A stretch of 12,221 nucleotides of DNA from the NCBI GenBank assembly GCA_016934695.1, contig JAFGSH010000133.1:1-12221 (forward strand), read 5' to 3'. A program made the position numbers and the translations under genes. Below the pieces are notes generated by a model that was not told the origin of the DNA, ran no database searches, and saw only the letters and a program-made list of their open reading frames with translations. Origin of the DNA: Deltaproteobacteria bacterium (GTDB lineage Bacteria; Desulfobacterota; Syntrophia; Syntrophales; UBA2210). Shown one piece after another: positions 5,846 to 11,331 of the stretch. Each line of letters opens with the position of its first letter. Position 1 is the first letter of the stretch.

Positions 5846-6619
5846 TTACTTTTCGATCTGATACAGTTCTTTGCTCCGGTCTTTCGAGAGATCGACCTGC
5901 TGAAAGGCCTCCCCCTCCGTTGGGAGGACCAGCAGAAAGCGGTTGCATCGATCAACACGGCAGGTTGCCTGATCGACGGCGAGATCGAGGATGTGACCGC
6001 CCCGCATACGGTCATCGCTGATGAAGTGCAGGTGATACCCGGGAACATTGATCCCCTGCACATAGGGCGGGCATCTGAAACCGACGATTGTCCCCGCAAT
6101 ATCATGCATCTCAAAGACACTCTGATGTCTGGTTACCTCCGCCAGAGGGGGGTACGGCTTATCCTGGGCGGGAACGCTCCGCGTTTTCATGTACGAGAAG
6201 GTCCCCTGTATCTTGATCGCGTAGAAGAGATTCTTGTTCACGACGGAGGCGTCGATCGCCTCCTCCAATGCCTTGAAATCCATCCCCTTCGTCACCGCGA
6301 CGGTGCCGTCCGCTCCGAACCGGCAGACGGCGGCAAAGGGAGTCGTCATATCCGGACCCGGGGTGTGCACCGTGCCGTCCCCCTTCACCTGATACACGGT
6401 GCCGTCCAGAACCACCATCTCTCCTTCCAGGCGGTCAAAGGTCCCAATCCCCAGATCTCCGTACTGCAGCAGCCGGCCGCAGGACATCGTGCCGTCGTAC
6501 ACCCCGGCCACCAGCGCGTCTATCGTCGACACCTGCATGACGGTATCCTGAGCCGAAACCCCGGCGCTCACGAGTAACAGGAAAGCGCAGAGCATCCCCG
6601 CCATATATCGTCTCATCAT
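5846..6619 (-). CDS. budA: Alpha-acetolactate decarboxylase with N-terminal signal peptide
   Basis: A 257-residue enzyme converting (S)-2-acetolactate to (R)-acetoin, the branch that feeds acetoin/2,3-butanediol and diverts acetolactate from valine and leucine synthesis. The ATG-ATG at 6619 follows GGAGAGG. Residues 1-24 are a signal peptide (MRRYMAG, a hydrophobic core, then a 'VSAQ' cleavage site), so the enzyme probably acts outside the cytoplasm. Family motifs: 'STIDALVAGVYDGTMSCGRL', 'GIGTFDRLEGEMVVLDG' (E65 as in the characterised Bacillus enzyme), R147 in 'MKTRS', zinc ligands H196, H198 and H209 in 'PGYHLHFI' and 'RGGHILDL', and a terminal E251. All expected zinc and catalytic residues appear present. 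No acetolactate synthase (budB/alsS) or butanediol dehydrogenase is in the window. It is preceded by the GGDEF-EAL gene (69-nt gap) and followed by hxpB after 24 nt. Confidence 0.93.
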   Translation of the reverse strand: MMRRYMAGMLCAFLLLVSAGVSAQDTVMQVSTIDALVAGVYDGTMSCGRLLQYGDLGIGTFDRLEGEMVVLDGTVYQVKGDGTVHTPGPDMTTPFAAVCRFGADGTVAVTKGMDFKALEEAIDASVVNKNLFYAIKIQGTFSYMKTRSVPAQDKPYPPLAEVTRHQSVFEMHDIAGTIVGFRCPPYVQGINVPGYHLHFISDDRMRGGHILDLAVDQATCRVDRCNRFLLVLPTEGEAFQQVDLSKDRSKELYQIEK

Positions 6620-6688
6620 TGCCTCTCCTCTCGGGATCACCCCCGCCGGCAAGCCGCCGGAGGGTAAGTGAAATCCTCTTCCATGTAT

Positions 6689-8413
6689 TTACAGCAGTGC
6701 CGCGCCTTTTTCCTGCTTTGACAGCAGGCGCTCGACGGCCCCCGCTTTTTTGGGACGGGACAGAAAGAACCCCTGCCCCTGTTCACAGGCCATCTCCTTG
6801 AGGCAGCGCAACTGGGAGGAGGTTTCGATCCCCTCGGCGATTACCTCCATCCCCCGGTTGTGGGCCATTGCCATGATCGAGCGGACCATCCCGGTTTTGC
6901 GGGGGTCTCCGTTCAATTTCTGGACGAACATGCGGTCTATCTTCAAGACATCGATCGGGAAGTGGTGCAGGTAGCTCAGCGACGAATACCCCTTGCCGAA
7001 GTCATCCAGGTGCAGGCCGACTCCCAGCTTTTTCAGCGCTTTGAGTGTCTTGATGGTCTGCCTGTCGTTTTCAAGGAGCGCCGTCTCGGTAATTTCCAGG
7101 TGCAGCGTGCGGGGTGCCAGCCCCGCCTCTCTCAGAATTTTCCTGATCTCCCCCACCAGATCGGGCTGGCGCACCTGCAGGCCGGAGAGGTTCACCGCCA
7201 CGGTCAGGGGGGGATCGCAGGGAAATCGATCCTGCCAGTGTTTCATCTGGCGGCACGCCTCGCGCAGGACGAAGAGGCCGATGGGAATGATCAGCCCCAT
7301 CTCCTCGGCTACCGGGATAAACTCCATCGGCATGATCTCGCCGCGCTCGGGGTGCTGCCACCGCACCAGGGTTTCCACACCGATGATCCTCCCCGTCACC
7401 AGCGATACGATCGGCTGGAACACCAGCGAGAACTGTTCCAGCTCGACGGCCCGGCGGAGATCGAACTCGAGATTCATGCGCTCGACGGCCTGGGCATGCA
7501 TAACCGTATCAAAGACGGCATAACTCCCCCGTCCCATTTTCCGGGCGCGGTACAGGGCAATGTCCGCATTGCGCAACATGGTTTCGGCGGTGGTGTCTTT
7601 GCCGTCATACGTGGCGATCCCCATGCTGACGGAGGTAAAGACCTCCTGATCATTCACCTGGAGCGGCTGATCGAAGAGCGTCTGAATCCGCCGGGCTACA
7701 CGGACGGCGTCTTCGTTGCTGCGAATCCCTTCCAGCAGGATGGTGAACTTGTCCTCCCCCATCCGGGCGAGGGTATGTGTCACGTCTCCCTGCAGCGCCA
7801 CCGTATCGACGCCGCGCAGGGTCTTCTGCATCCGTTCGGCGACGGCCACCAGGGTCTGCTCTCCCATGCGGTGGCCGAACCTCTCGTTGAGAAACTTGAA
7901 CCGGTCCAGATCCAGCAACAGGACAGAGAATAAAAAGTTTTTCTGCCTCTGAGCCCGCGCAATACACCGGCCCAGCCGGTCCACAAAGAGGGCGCGGTTG
8001 GCCAGGCCGGTCAGCGCGTCGTAGAGTTCGCTGTCCCGCAGCGTCTCTCCCTGCCTGCGGGGGGAGATATCTATCACGCTGTTCAGGAGCGCCTTCCGGC
8101 CACCAATGGTTACCGGCAGGGTGCTCTTGAGGACAGGGATGGATTGTCCGTCACTGCGGTACAGGACCCACTCGGACGGGACCGCCGATGTCCCGGAGCC
8201 GACGGACGGGCCGATGAACCGGCGGGACTCCTGGCCGATCCCTTCTTCGCGGGTCACCTGCAACATCGTCAATGCGATGGCGTTGATATCGAGGATACGA
8301 TCCGTTTCGGCATCCACCACCACGGCCCCGAATCCCAGATCCTCGAGGAGGTCCTGGTAGCTCCCGGAATTCGGTCCGCCGGTTCTCCCTGCGTTCAGCT
8401 TGCCGCCGTCCAT
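6689..8413 (-). CDS. PAS-GGDEF-EAL protein, probable c-di-GMP phosphodiesterase
   Basis: A 574-residue cytoplasmic signalling protein with no transmembrane helices. Domains: PAS-like sensor at about 20-118 ('DLGFGAVVVDAETDRILDIN', 'SVIDISPRRQ'), GGDEF about 128-302, EAL about 312-562. The GGDEF signature is degenerate: 'ARMGEDKFTILLEG' (G219-E220-D221-K222-F223) replaces GGDEF, with a short insert ('VALQGDVTH') before it, so cyclase activity is doubtful and the domain may instead bind GTP as a regulator. The EAL domain looks intact: E347 in 'GVETLVRW', N408 in 'AVNLSG', E440 in 'LEITET', D470-D471 in 'LDDFGKGYSSLSYL', K491 in 'LKIDRMFV', E527/E530 in 'AEGIET', and 'QGFFLSRP'. The PAS input may sense a small ligand or redox state. 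The ATG at 8413 follows GGGGGGA. It lies 46 nt downstream of the DUF2784 gene. Confidence 0.93.
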   Translation of the reverse strand: MDGGKLNAGRTGGPNSGSYQDLLEDLGFGAVVVDAETDRILDINAIALTMLQVTREEGIGQESRRFIGPSVGSGTSAVPSEWVLYRSDGQSIPVLKSTLPVTIGGRKALLNSVIDISPRRQGETLRDSELYDALTGLANRALFVDRLGRCIARAQRQKNFLFSVLLLDLDRFKFLNERFGHRMGEQTLVAVAERMQKTLRGVDTVALQGDVTHTLARMGEDKFTILLEGIRSNEDAVRVARRIQTLFDQPLQVNDQEVFTSVSMGIATYDGKDTTAETMLRNADIALYRARKMGRGSYAVFDTVMHAQAVERMNLEFDLRRAVELEQFSLVFQPIVSLVTGRIIGVETLVRWQHPERGEIMPMEFIPVAEEMGLIIPIGLFVLREACRQMKHWQDRFPCDPPLTVAVNLSGLQVRQPDLVGEIRKILREAGLAPRTLHLEITETALLENDRQTIKTLKALKKLGVGLHLDDFGKGYSSLSYLHHFPIDVLKIDRMFVQKLNGDPRKTGMVRSIMAMAHNRGMEVIAEGIETSSQLRCLKEMACEQGQGFFLSRPKKAGAVERLLSKQEKGAALL

Positions 8414-8459
8414 TGTCCCCCCTTTGAAAGGTTGCCCGCCGCTATACCGGTGCGTCCCG

Positions 8460-8825
8460 CTATCGTCTGTGACTGCGGATTATCAGCCACCCATACACAA
8501 TGACGTTTATCACGACGACACCCGTACCGAAAAATACCTGCATCTCCCGGCTCAGAACGGACGGATACAGCACCGGGAGGAGGTAGTGTTCGATGAACCC
8601 CCCGGAATATCCGGCCTGCCCGGCCGCCCGCCGCAGCCACTGTTCCAGCGGTGTCAGCGGGCAGATCCACCCCCGGAATTCAATGAGCGCCCCCCAGAGA
8701 ATGGCGGGGATATGCAGGAACAGGACCCACCGCCACCGCCACACCAGGCACCCGCCGAGCACCACGAAACAGACGAATCCGACGTGGAGGATTACTACCA
8801 GTTGTGCGGCGATCCAGTACGCCAT
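8460..8825 (-). CDS. DUF2784-like inner membrane protein
   Basis: A 121-residue membrane protein. Hydrophobic segments lie at about residues 6-28, 33-50 and 95-117. The family signature (as I recall PF10861) is visible: 'LHVGFVCFVVLGG', 'LHIPAILWGALIEFRGWICPLTPLE' and 'AGYSGGFIEHYLLPVLYP'. Function is unknown for the family; its members are short integral membrane proteins. The start is uncertain. ATG at 8825 gives the family's normal N-terminus, but the AGAGGG motif is immediately adjacent to it; a GTG at 8876 would add 17 polar residues, which is less likely. It is the first gene downstream of element B and heads the block that continues with the GGDEF-EAL gene. Between its start and the element hairpin (8826-8917) I see only the leader. 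Confidence 0.85.
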   Translation of the reverse strand: MAYWIAAQLVVILHVGFVCFVVLGGCLVWRWRWVLFLHIPAILWGALIEFRGWICPLTPLEQWLRRAAGQAGYSGGFIEHYLLPVLYPSVLSREMQVFFGTGVVVINVIVYGWLIIRSHRR

Positions 8826-8907
8826 CCCTCTTCCCGTGCTCCCGGTGAATCCGCCGCGAGGACCGGGACGGTTCACGCCCCAGGCCTTCGTGCCGGCCGA
8901 CAGGTCC

Positions 8908-8964
8908 CTAAACGCACAGCCCCGTCTCTGTGTGAGAAACGGGGCTGGGGTATAATCCGTTCAT
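8908..8964 (-). other. Possible 18-codon leader peptide in element B
   Basis: On the minus strand AGAGGG lies 4 nt before an ATG at 8964. The frame codes MNGLYPSPVSHTETGLCV and stops (TAG) at 8908, just past the hairpin. Ribosomes on this frame would run through the hairpin stem and prevent it forming. Same length and placement as the frame in element C. No direct evidence of translation. Confidence 0.3.
8918..8946 (-). terminator. Hairpin of element B
   Basis: A near-perfect 12-bp stem on the minus strand, opening AGCCCCGTTTCT and closing AGAGACGGGGCT around a 5-nt loop. It is followed by TGCGTTTAGG, a poor T tract, so termination strength is uncertain. The left arm shares CCCCGTTTC with element A. 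Confidence 0.6.
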
Positions 8965-9034
8965 AGCACCCTCTGGGCGGCAGTACAAAAAGCGGATCCG
9001 GGCATGAGAACATCTGAATGAACGTAACGGTTGG

Positions 9035-9062
9035 ATAATACATTTGTTACAATAATTGTCAA
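9035..9062 (-). promoter_or_regulatory. Sigma70-type promoter in element B, towards the DUF2784 gene
   Basis: TTGACA (9062-9057), a 16-bp spacer and TATTAT (9040-9035) on the minus strand, the best promoter in the window. The -35 box lies only 6 bp after the CPBP stop codon. It could drive the whole block from DUF2784 to the LysE exporter if the hairpin is passed. Confidence 0.65.
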
Positions 9063-9068
9063 GCACTT

Positions 9069-9695
9069 TCAGGCCAGGGGCACGACGGCAAAGATGACGG
9101 CGCTCCACAGGGAATGGGAGATGATGACCGGGAGCAGGGCGCCGATGCGCCAGTACATCAGGCCCCACAAGGCGCCCGCGACGGCGGCCGCCCCGATCAG
9201 CACGAAATTGAATGACCACAGGTGCACGCCGGCGTAGAGGGCGGTGGTTATCAGCCACCCCCCGCGGCCCCCGAATCGCTCCATAAGGCTGTCCTGCAGA
9301 AAACCGCGCCAGTACAGCTCTTCACAGGGGCCGGTTACCAGCAGGAGCAACAGGAATATCATCCATCGAGGGGTCTCCGCCCCCTTGCCGTAGATTCCCC
9401 CGATCTGGCGCTCCGCGAAGGGGAGAAGGGCCGTTGATATCTCCTTCCCGATCCAAAAGAGCAGATACAACACCACGGCGGAGAGGAGACCGAGCAGGAG
9501 CGCCCGCGTATTCAGGCGGAATTGCCCCTTCTCCACCGGCCGTATCCACCAGGAGAGTGCTGCAAGCAACACCGTCGAGATGCCGATCTTGATCCAGAAG
9601 CTGCCGGCGGCGAGGTAAAAAGTCGCAAACCAGAGGACATTGGCGAGGGCAATTGTTACCAGTAACAGAATCCGGGAAGGTTCCGGCCGTTTCAC
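9069..9695 (-). CDS. CPBP-family intramembrane metalloprotease (CAAX/Abi type)
   Basis: A 208-residue integral membrane protein of the CPBP family (PF02517). About six hydrophobic segments are visible at residues 8-30, 35-50, 65-82, 111-124, 148-160 and 164-203. Catalytic motifs are complete: E125-E126 with R130 in 'PCEELYWRGFLQ' (motif 1), H158 in 'AGVHLWSFN' (motif 2), and H194 in 'ISHSLWSAV' (motif 3). Bacterial members are putative intramembrane proteases, some linked to bacteriocin immunity or regulated proteolysis; the substrate here is unknown. The GTG at 9695 is chosen because GGGAG lies 6 nt upstream. The gene follows the prenyltransferase after 80 bp (9696-9775), where I see no clear promoter or terminator. 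A prenyltransferase next to a CAAX-like protease is suggestive but probably incidental. Confidence 0.9.
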   Translation of the reverse strand: MKRPEPSRILLLVTIALANVLWFATFYLAAGSFWIKIGISTVLLAALSWWIRPVEKGQFRLNTRALLLGLLSAVVLYLLFWIGKEISTALLPFAERQIGGIYGKGAETPRWMIFLLLLLVTGPCEELYWRGFLQDSLMERFGGRGGWLITTALYAGVHLWSFNFVLIGAAAVAGALWGLMYWRIGALLPVIISHSLWSAVIFAVVPLA

Positions 9696-9775
9696 GTTAG
9701 GCTCCCAACACCTCAGAATTATTAGAAATCAAGTCACATCAACCGTTCCGTCGTTACTGGCAACGTCTCGCGCCC

Positions 9776-10666
9776 CTATGACGCCAGCCGCTCAAGGAGA
9801 AGAGAGATGAGGAGCAGGATGCCGAATACCGTGTTGAGCTTTGCCGTTTGCGCGTCCGCATCCAGAGGGGGTTTCCGGACCATCTGTTTGAGCAGACTGA
9901 AAAAAAGGGGAAGAGAAAGGAGCACCAGGAGGGACCAGGGATTCAGTGGACCGGTAAAGGCCATCACCGCCACCGAGGCGTAGGCAAAGGCAACCAGCCC
10001 CACGTAGACCCATATCCCCCTTCGCGATCCCGTTAACGTCGACAGGGTATGAATACCTCGCCCTTGATCATCCGCGGTGTCACGGAGGTTGTTGGCGAAG
10101 AGCACCAAGGCAACCAGCACGCCGAAGGGGAGCGACACCCACAGGGCATCCAGGCTCAGGGTCTGCCGCTGTACGAAGTACGCCCCCTCCACCATCAGCG
10201 GTCCCCACATCAGAAAAACGGAAAACTCCCCCAATGCTAAATACTTATACCTGAACGGGGGTGCCGTGTAAAAGATGCCGGCAAAGGCACCGACCAGGGC
10301 CAGGATCAGGATGGTCCATCCTCTCGTGACGGCGAGAAAAATACCGACCGCCGCGGCGAACGCGAACATACACACCGCTTCGATCATGACCTCCGTGAGG
10401 GTCAGGGACCCCTCGGCCAGCGGGTGAGGGCGATACTGCGCGGTTGAGACCTCCACCGTGTCCACCCCGCTCAGTATGTCATAGTAATCATTGACCAGAT
10501 TAGCCGTCCCGTGCATGAAGATCACCCCGGCGACGGTGAGCAGATACAGCCCCCACGAAAACCCGCCGTCCGCGGCACCCATCAGGGCACCCACGCTGAT
10601 CGAGACGGCCGTCATCGTGAAGGACCACGGTCTGGCAGCCAGAAACCATTTCTTATACGTTTGCAT
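9776..10666 (-). CDS. UbiA-superfamily prenyltransferase, MenA-like
   Basis: A 296-residue membrane enzyme with about eight or nine hydrophobic helices. The two Asp-rich motifs that bind the Mg-diphosphate of the prenyl donor are clear: 'NLVNDYYDILSGVD' (N59-D60..D63) and 'NNLRDTADDQGRGIHTLST' (D196, D199, D200). The first motif with 'LSGVDT' after it and the second with 'DQGRGIHTL' are closest to MenA (1,4-dihydroxy-2-naphthoate polyprenyltransferase), the membrane step of menaquinone synthesis. No other men or ubi gene is present, so assignment within the superfamily is tentative and other lipid-quinone or aromatic prenyltransferases remain possible. The ATG at 10666 has a GGAGGGG about 10 nt upstream. 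It lies between the cupin gene (142-bp gap) and the CPBP gene (80-bp gap). Confidence 0.88.
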   Translation of the reverse strand: MQTYKKWFLAARPWSFTMTAVSISVGALMGAADGGFSWGLYLLTVAGVIFMHGTANLVNDYYDILSGVDTVEVSTAQYRPHPLAEGSLTLTEVMIEAVCMFAFAAAVGIFLAVTRGWTILILALVGAFAGIFYTAPPFRYKYLALGEFSVFLMWGPLMVEGAYFVQRQTLSLDALWVSLPFGVLVALVLFANNLRDTADDQGRGIHTLSTLTGSRRGIWVYVGLVAFAYASVAVMAFTGPLNPWSLLVLLSLPLFFSLLKQMVRKPPLDADAQTAKLNTVFGILLLISLLLERLAS

Positions 10667-10769
10667 GCTGTTGCGTCCCCTCCGGTCCCGGACAAACCAC
10701 AGGATATCTCCCGGTTTTGAGATTCATACCCGATACGCACACGCTATTCAAGGATTTTCACGTCAGAAA

Positions 10770-10793
10770 GGGGCAGTGGGGGGAGGGGGGAGG
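10770..10793 (-). promoter_or_regulatory. C-rich, G-poor tract after the cupin stop (possible Rho loading region)
   Basis: The plus strand carries runs of 4, 6 and 6 G, plus a terminal GG, separated by short spacers. The minus-strand transcript would therefore hold a nearly G-free C tract starting about 15 nt after the cupin stop at 10809. C-rich, unstructured RNA is what Rho binds; the DNA could instead form a quadruplex on the plus strand. No intrinsic hairpin is visible in this 142-bp gap (10667-10808). Confidence 0.3.
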
Positions 10794-10808
10794 AATCTCG
10801 CGACCGAT

Positions 10809-11156
10809 CTACAGAGTCCCGGGTGAAAAGACATCGTATATCAAGAGTGTTTCGGTCACATCGTATATCCGGTGACGGGTGTTCCGCGGGACACGCACCA
10901 CAACCCCCCGATACAGCGCAATCTTCCCGGTTCCGTCCACCCACATCGTTGCCTTTCCGGAGAGGATGCAGAGGATATCTTCGCTGTTTTCGTGCACATG
11001 TTCAGGCACTTCAACGCCGGCCGGGATCCGCACCGTGAGGATTGACGGGCTTTCCGGTCCGAACTGCGCCCGTGTTATCATCTTCTGGATCGAGACATTC
11101 GGCACCGTCGGGTGATTCTCCCACGGCAAATCGTTCATATCATAGTATATTTCCAC
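10809..11156 (-). CDS. Small single-domain cupin protein
   Basis: A 115-residue protein forming one cupin barrel (Cupin_2 type). Cupin motif 1 is 'EVPEHVHENSEDILCILSGKATMWVDG' in pieces: H53, H55 and E59 as metal ligands, then the 'ILSGKA' strand. Motif 2 contributes H95 in 'VPRNTRHRIYDV'. All four usual metal-binding positions appear present, so a metal-bound cytoplasmic barrel is expected. Function cannot be assigned; such proteins include dioxygenases, isomerases and ligand sensors. The start is the GTG at 11156, 7 nt after AAAGGAG, which is better placed than the internal ATG at residue 7. A 174-bp upstream region with several dyads suggests separate regulation from the ABC permease. Confidence 0.85.
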   Translation of the reverse strand: MEIYYDMNDLPWENHPTVPNVSIQKMITRAQFGPESPSILTVRIPAGVEVPEHVHENSEDILCILSGKATMWVDGTGKIALYRGVVVRVPRNTRHRIYDVTETLLIYDVFSPGTL

Positions 11157-11211
11157 TGGTAGGCTCCTTTCTTCGTGGATGGAACCGTGTATGACCCACG
11201 CGTTTCGTCCT

Positions 11212-11227
11212 TGTCGGACATCCGACA
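11212..11227. promoter_or_regulatory. Dyad TGTCGGA-CA-TCCGACA, candidate operator upstream of the cupin gene
   Basis: Perfect 7-bp arms around 2 nt, centred about 63 bp before the cupin GTG and within its probable leader. Its size and symmetry fit a dimeric repressor site, but no regulator gene is in the window. It could also act as a small RNA hairpin. Confidence 0.4.
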
Positions 11228-11281
11228 GGTGCAGGGGCTCCTTACCAGCTTTTTAGCAGACGGCCTGCGTTTGTTCAACCG

Positions 11282-11310
11282 GCAATAGTACCTCTGACGA
11301 TTGCATGCAA
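11282..11310 (-). promoter_or_regulatory. Candidate promoter of the cupin gene
   Basis: TTGCAT (11310-11305), a 17-bp spacer and TATTGC (11287-11282) on the minus strand. The -35 box lies inside the palindrome at 11300-11311. Both boxes are imperfect, so support is modest. It would give a leader of roughly 120 nt. Confidence 0.3.
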
Positions 11311-11331
11311 TATGATTCTGCAATTAATTGC
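11300..11331. promoter_or_regulatory. Two perfect 12-bp palindromes with centres 20 bp apart
   Basis: ATTGCATGCAAT (11300-11311) and GCAATTAATTGC (11320-11331) are both perfect palindromes sharing the TTGC/GCAA half-site. Their centres are 20 bp apart, about two helical turns, so dimers bound to each would face the same side. They begin at the ABC permease stop codon and precede or overlap the candidate cupin promoter. Confidence 0.4.

Larger units (their letters stand above)
8918..9062 (-). repeat. Intergenic element B (promoter-leader-hairpin repeat)
   Basis: Second member of the element family, between the CPBP stop (9069) and the DUF2784 gene. In minus-strand order: TTGACA (9062-9057), TATTAT (9040-9035), CGTTACGTTCATTCA, CCCGG, GCTTTTTGTAC, AGAGGG (8974-8969), ATG (8964) and the CCCCG hairpin. 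CGTTCAT (upstream) and ATGAACG (overlapping the ATG) are complementary over 7 nt, so the leader could pair with and mask the ATG region. TTGACA to AGAGGG distance is identical to element A. Confidence 0.7.

Noticed and set aside
4787..6577. Plus-strand open frame of 596 codons
   Set aside because: It lies antisense to budA, hxpB and the LysE gene, which all have full family motifs; its translation shows no domain and is explained by high GC on the opposite strand.
6860..7933. Plus-strand open frame of 357 codons
   Set aside because: Antisense to the GGDEF-EAL gene, whose motifs are unmistakable; no recognisable domain.
8951..8956. Plus-strand TATAAT
   Set aside because: No -35 box at a suitable distance and no plus-strand gene follows; it lies inside element B.
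624..9062. Possible CRISPR or simple tandem array formed by elements A, B and C
   Set aside because: The copies are about 140 bp long, imperfect and kilobases apart, with genes between them; this is not an array.
9696..9702. GTTAGGC, a match to the attC core consensus GTTRRRY
   Set aside because: No partner RYYYAAC or palindromic arms at attC distance; the 7-bp match overlaps the spacer before the CPBP start and is expected by chance.
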